A DNA stretch of 64,000 nt. It comes from Anabaena sphaerica FACHB-251. GTDB taxonomy: Bacteria > Cyanobacteriota > Cyanobacteriia > Cyanobacteriales > Nostocaceae. A program made the position numbers and the translations under genes. The DNA lies in NCBI RefSeq assembly GCF_014696825.1, contig NZ_JACJQU010000009.1, positions 102,094-166,093 on the forward strand, read 5' to 3'. Below are positions 62,028 to 64,000 of this stretch, in pieces; the first letter of the stretch is position 1; the number at the start of each line of letters is the position of its first letter. Under the pieces are notes generated by a model. That model saw only the letters and a list, made by a program, of their open reading frames with translations. It was not told where the DNA came from and ran no database searches.

Positions 62028-63689
62028 ATGATAAATCGCCAACTTTATCTACATTATCTAGGTTTAACTGGTGTGATTGCACTGGGGGCTATTTTACGCT
62101 TTTGGCATTTGGATTTAAAAACTCTATGGTTAGATGAAATCATTACCGCTATTTTTAGTTTGGGTAAAAATTACCGTGATTTACCTTTAGATGTAGTCTT
62201 TCCTCTCCACCAACTACAGGAAATTTTTACTTTTCAGTCTGGGGTTAGTTGTTTGCAAATTGCGAAAAATATTGCTAATTATTCCACCCATCCACCGCTG
62301 TTTTTTTGTGGAATGTATGGTTGGTTAGAGTGGTTACATCCCCTGGGTGCAGGTTTGGTGGCAAAATTGCGATCGCTCCCCGCTTTATTTGGTATAGCTG
62401 CAATCATAGCAATTTATGGTGTTAATAGTCTGGCCTTTTCTCCCACATCTGGAATTATGGCAGCATTGTTTATGGCTTTATCCCCCTTTGCTGTTTATCT
62501 CTCCCAAGAAGCAAGGCACTACACTTTACCTATGCTATTAATCATCTTATCATTATTCTTGCTCATCCAGATTCAGCGAGATATTTTTTATAACAACCTT
62601 TCTATATTTTGGGTCTGGCTATCATGGACTATTATTAATAGTATTGGTCTTTATGTTCACTATTTCTTTATTCTCTCTTTCAACGCCCAAATTATCACCC
62701 TATCACTACTAATTTACCGGGGTAGATCCAAAATCATTAACTTCCGCCAAATCTATTTATATTTAATTTTTTCTATCTGCACTGTTATTATTAGCTTCAT
62801 TCCCTGGTTAATGGTATCTTATCGCCATTTTCGCAGTTCAGAAACTAACTGGTTGTCATCTCCTCAAAACATTGAACCTATCTATCAAACTCTGCTCAAC
62901 TGGGTATTAATGATAATTACTCTCCCCGTGGAAAATCAGCCTTTAGTAATTCAGGTTATTTGTGGTTTTTTCATGGTGATGTTTACGATCTGGGTGGGGT
63001 TACAAGTGTTAGCAAATCTCAAATTATTATGGTCAAACCATACAACCCATTTATCTATATTCACGCTTTCAAGTTTCACTTTTTTTGTATTATTTCAATT
63101 CTTCGCCATTGCCTATTTATTAGGTAAAGATATTACTATTGTACCCCGTTATAGCTTTGTCTATTATCCTAGTTTTTGCGCTCTACTTGCAGCAAGCTTC
63201 GATAAAATCAGAATTTCTAAATATATCTTTTTAATATTAGGTATAATCAGTTGTATTTTTGTTGTTAATAATTTAACATTTCAAAAACCCTTTCTACCTG
63301 ACAAAGTTGCCGACAATATGAATTTAGAGCCTGCTGTACCCTTGATATTGGTGGTTAAATACGACAATTATCAAGATGTAGCAGCAGGATTAAGTTTTGC
63401 TTTAGCATTAAAAAAATTGAGAAATAATGATTCAACAATTCAATATCAAGATAGTCTAGCTTTTTTAGATAACTCTGCTGATTTCTCCACTATTAATCAC
63501 AAAGTTCCTCACTTTTATCCACCCAATACATCTCAGTTTAATTTATGGTTTATAGGTTCAAGCATGGAAAGAAAAGATTTTGCAGCACAGTTAACACTTG
63601 CGGAAAAAATTACTTGTAATATAGACATTAATCACCACCATCGTATTGGCTCATATCCCTATCAACTTTATCGCTGTGGTAAGTCATAA
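62028..63689 (+). CDS. GT-C membrane glycosyltransferase (GT39/ArnT-like)
   Basis: 553 residues, ten to twelve hydrophobic helices. The first loop has ILRFWHLDLKTLWLDEIITA with the acidic LDE pair characteristic of GT-C fold enzymes that use polyprenyl-phosphate sugars, and SQEARHYTLPMLLIILSLFL is a second conserved stretch. Acceptor and sugar are unknown. It is divergent from the helicase gene with a 131-bp gap. The stop is followed by heptamer-like repeats (TAGGCAACAGGTAATAGG). Confidence 0.82.
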   Translation: MINRQLYLHYLGLTGVIALGAILRFWHLDLKTLWLDEIITAIFSLGKNYRDLPLDVVFPLHQLQEIFTFQSGVSCLQIAKNIANYSTHPPLFFCGMYGWLEWLHPLGAGLVAKLRSLPALFGIAAIIAIYGVNSLAFSPTSGIMAALFMALSPFAVYLSQEARHYTLPMLLIILSLFLLIQIQRDIFYNNLSIFWVWLSWTIINSIGLYVHYFFILSFNAQIITLSLLIYRGRSKIINFRQIYLYLIFSICTVIISFIPWLMVSYRHFRSSETNWLSSPQNIEPIYQTLLNWVLMIITLPVENQPLVIQVICGFFMVMFTIWVGLQVLANLKLLWSNHTTHLSIFTLSSFTFFVLFQFFAIAYLLGKDITIVPRYSFVYYPSFCALLAASFDKIRISKYIFLILGIISCIFVVNNLTFQKPFLPDKVADNMNLEPAVPLILVVKYDNYQDVAAGLSFALALKKLRNNDSTIQYQDSLAFLDNSADFSTINHKVPHFYPPNTSQFNLWFIGSSMERKDFAAQLTLAEKITCNIDINHHHRIGSYPYQLYRCGKS

Positions 63690-63936
63690 TAGGCAACAGG
63701 TAATAGGGGAGCATCCCCATGCAAGCAAAAATAAACGCAGCAATACTAAAAACTTTCTTAAACCCTCTTAACTTTGTGTCCTTTGCGGTTGATTCATATC
63801 AAGCCTTGGAGTCATTGCCAGATTTAAAAAAAAATAAACTTACACATTTGGGATACTCCCGGTAATAGGGAATAGGCAGAATCTATTTAATTTTGACTTT
63901 TGACTTGATTTATCCCCATTCCCCAGTCCCTAATAT

Positions 63937-64000
63937 TTATTCATCAATCTGCCAAGCATCCTTGTTAAATTCTTCATCGAGAACTTTCTTAGGACGTAAA
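63937..64000 (-). CDS. 3' end of an unidentified gene, cut by window edge
   Basis: On the minus strand the frame ends LRPKKVLDEEFNKDAWQIDE followed by TAA (63937-63939). It is open to the edge. Only 20 residues are visible, too few to name a family. The 247 bp between it and the glycosyltransferase stop hold short repeats (GGTAATAGGGAATAGGCAG). Confidence 0.5.
   Translation of the reverse strand, partial: LRPKKVLDEEFNKDAWQIDE

Noticed and set aside
1..64000. tRNA or rRNA genes
   Set aside because: I looked in the intergenic gaps and saw no cloverleaf with a GGTTCGAATCC-type T arm; a covariance search could still find one I missed.

Overview
The window is chromosomal DNA of a cyanobacterium, most likely a filamentous Nostocales strain (Anabaena, Nostoc, Dolichospermum or Aphanizomenon-like). 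It carries photosystem I core genes psaA and psaB, the dark-operative protochlorophyllide reductase gene chlB, a ycf37-like photosystem I assembly gene, glgA and hemC. GCGATCGC (HIP1) octamers are scattered throughout. Intergenic regions hold many heptanucleotide repeat arrays (GGGAACA, TGTCTAA/TGACTAA, ATTTTTT, TTCTGCC, GTAATTC), a hallmark of heterocystous cyanobacteria. The species is an inference; no rRNA or tRNA gene was seen.

Layout. 1-9.5 kb: a broken 3' end of smc carrying a small inverted-repeat insertion, then a PRC-barrel protein, a pentapeptide protein, an exported cysteine protein, a nuclease-like/TPR fusion, a metallo-hydrolase-fold protein, a KaiB-domain protein, a 220-bp imperfect palindromic element and pilT. 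9.5-25.5 kb: wecB bracketed by heptamer arrays, envelope proteins (SH3/peptidoglycan-binding, M23 peptidase), glgA, hemC, a Uma2-family pseudogene, a lipid kinase, stress-type proteins (CAAD, BON, Gsp17M repeats), a pentapeptide-TPR protein and ilvD. 25.7-31 kb: a signalling operon of a PAS histidine kinase, an Rcp1-like receiver and a receiver-GGDEF-EAL protein. 31-40 kb: FAD oxidase, acetyltransferase, CNNM/CBS transporter-like protein, an AtzG/AtzE-like amidase pair, a KGK protein, a thioredoxin-NHL protein and a glutaminase with an in-frame repeat insertion. 40-47 kb: a lipoprotein with about ten 66-bp repeats, then psaA-psaB with promoter and a strong terminator.

47-53.3 kb is an accessory block set among photosynthesis genes. 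It holds an ApeA-like HEPN protein, a gene of unknown function, a PIN-domain protein and a small protein, all on the minus strand. Beyond chlB lies a decayed PstI/BsuBI-type restriction endonuclease. This is the best candidate for a little-described system: a possible defence operon pairing two RNase folds.

53.4-64 kb: secreted copper amine oxidase, Ycf37-like TPR protein, solute-binding protein, rpmI-rplT, a three-repeat lipoprotein, a coiled-coil membrane protein, a UvrD-type helicase and a GT-C membrane glycosyltransferase. A partial minus-strand gene runs off the right edge.

A recurring theme is that heptamer arrays sit directly on gene ends. They supply the stop codons, and sometimes the last residues, of the smc remnant, the KaiB-domain gene, wecB, a coiled-coil membrane protein and an FAD oxidase. 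They also abut pilT and surround the wecB start codon.
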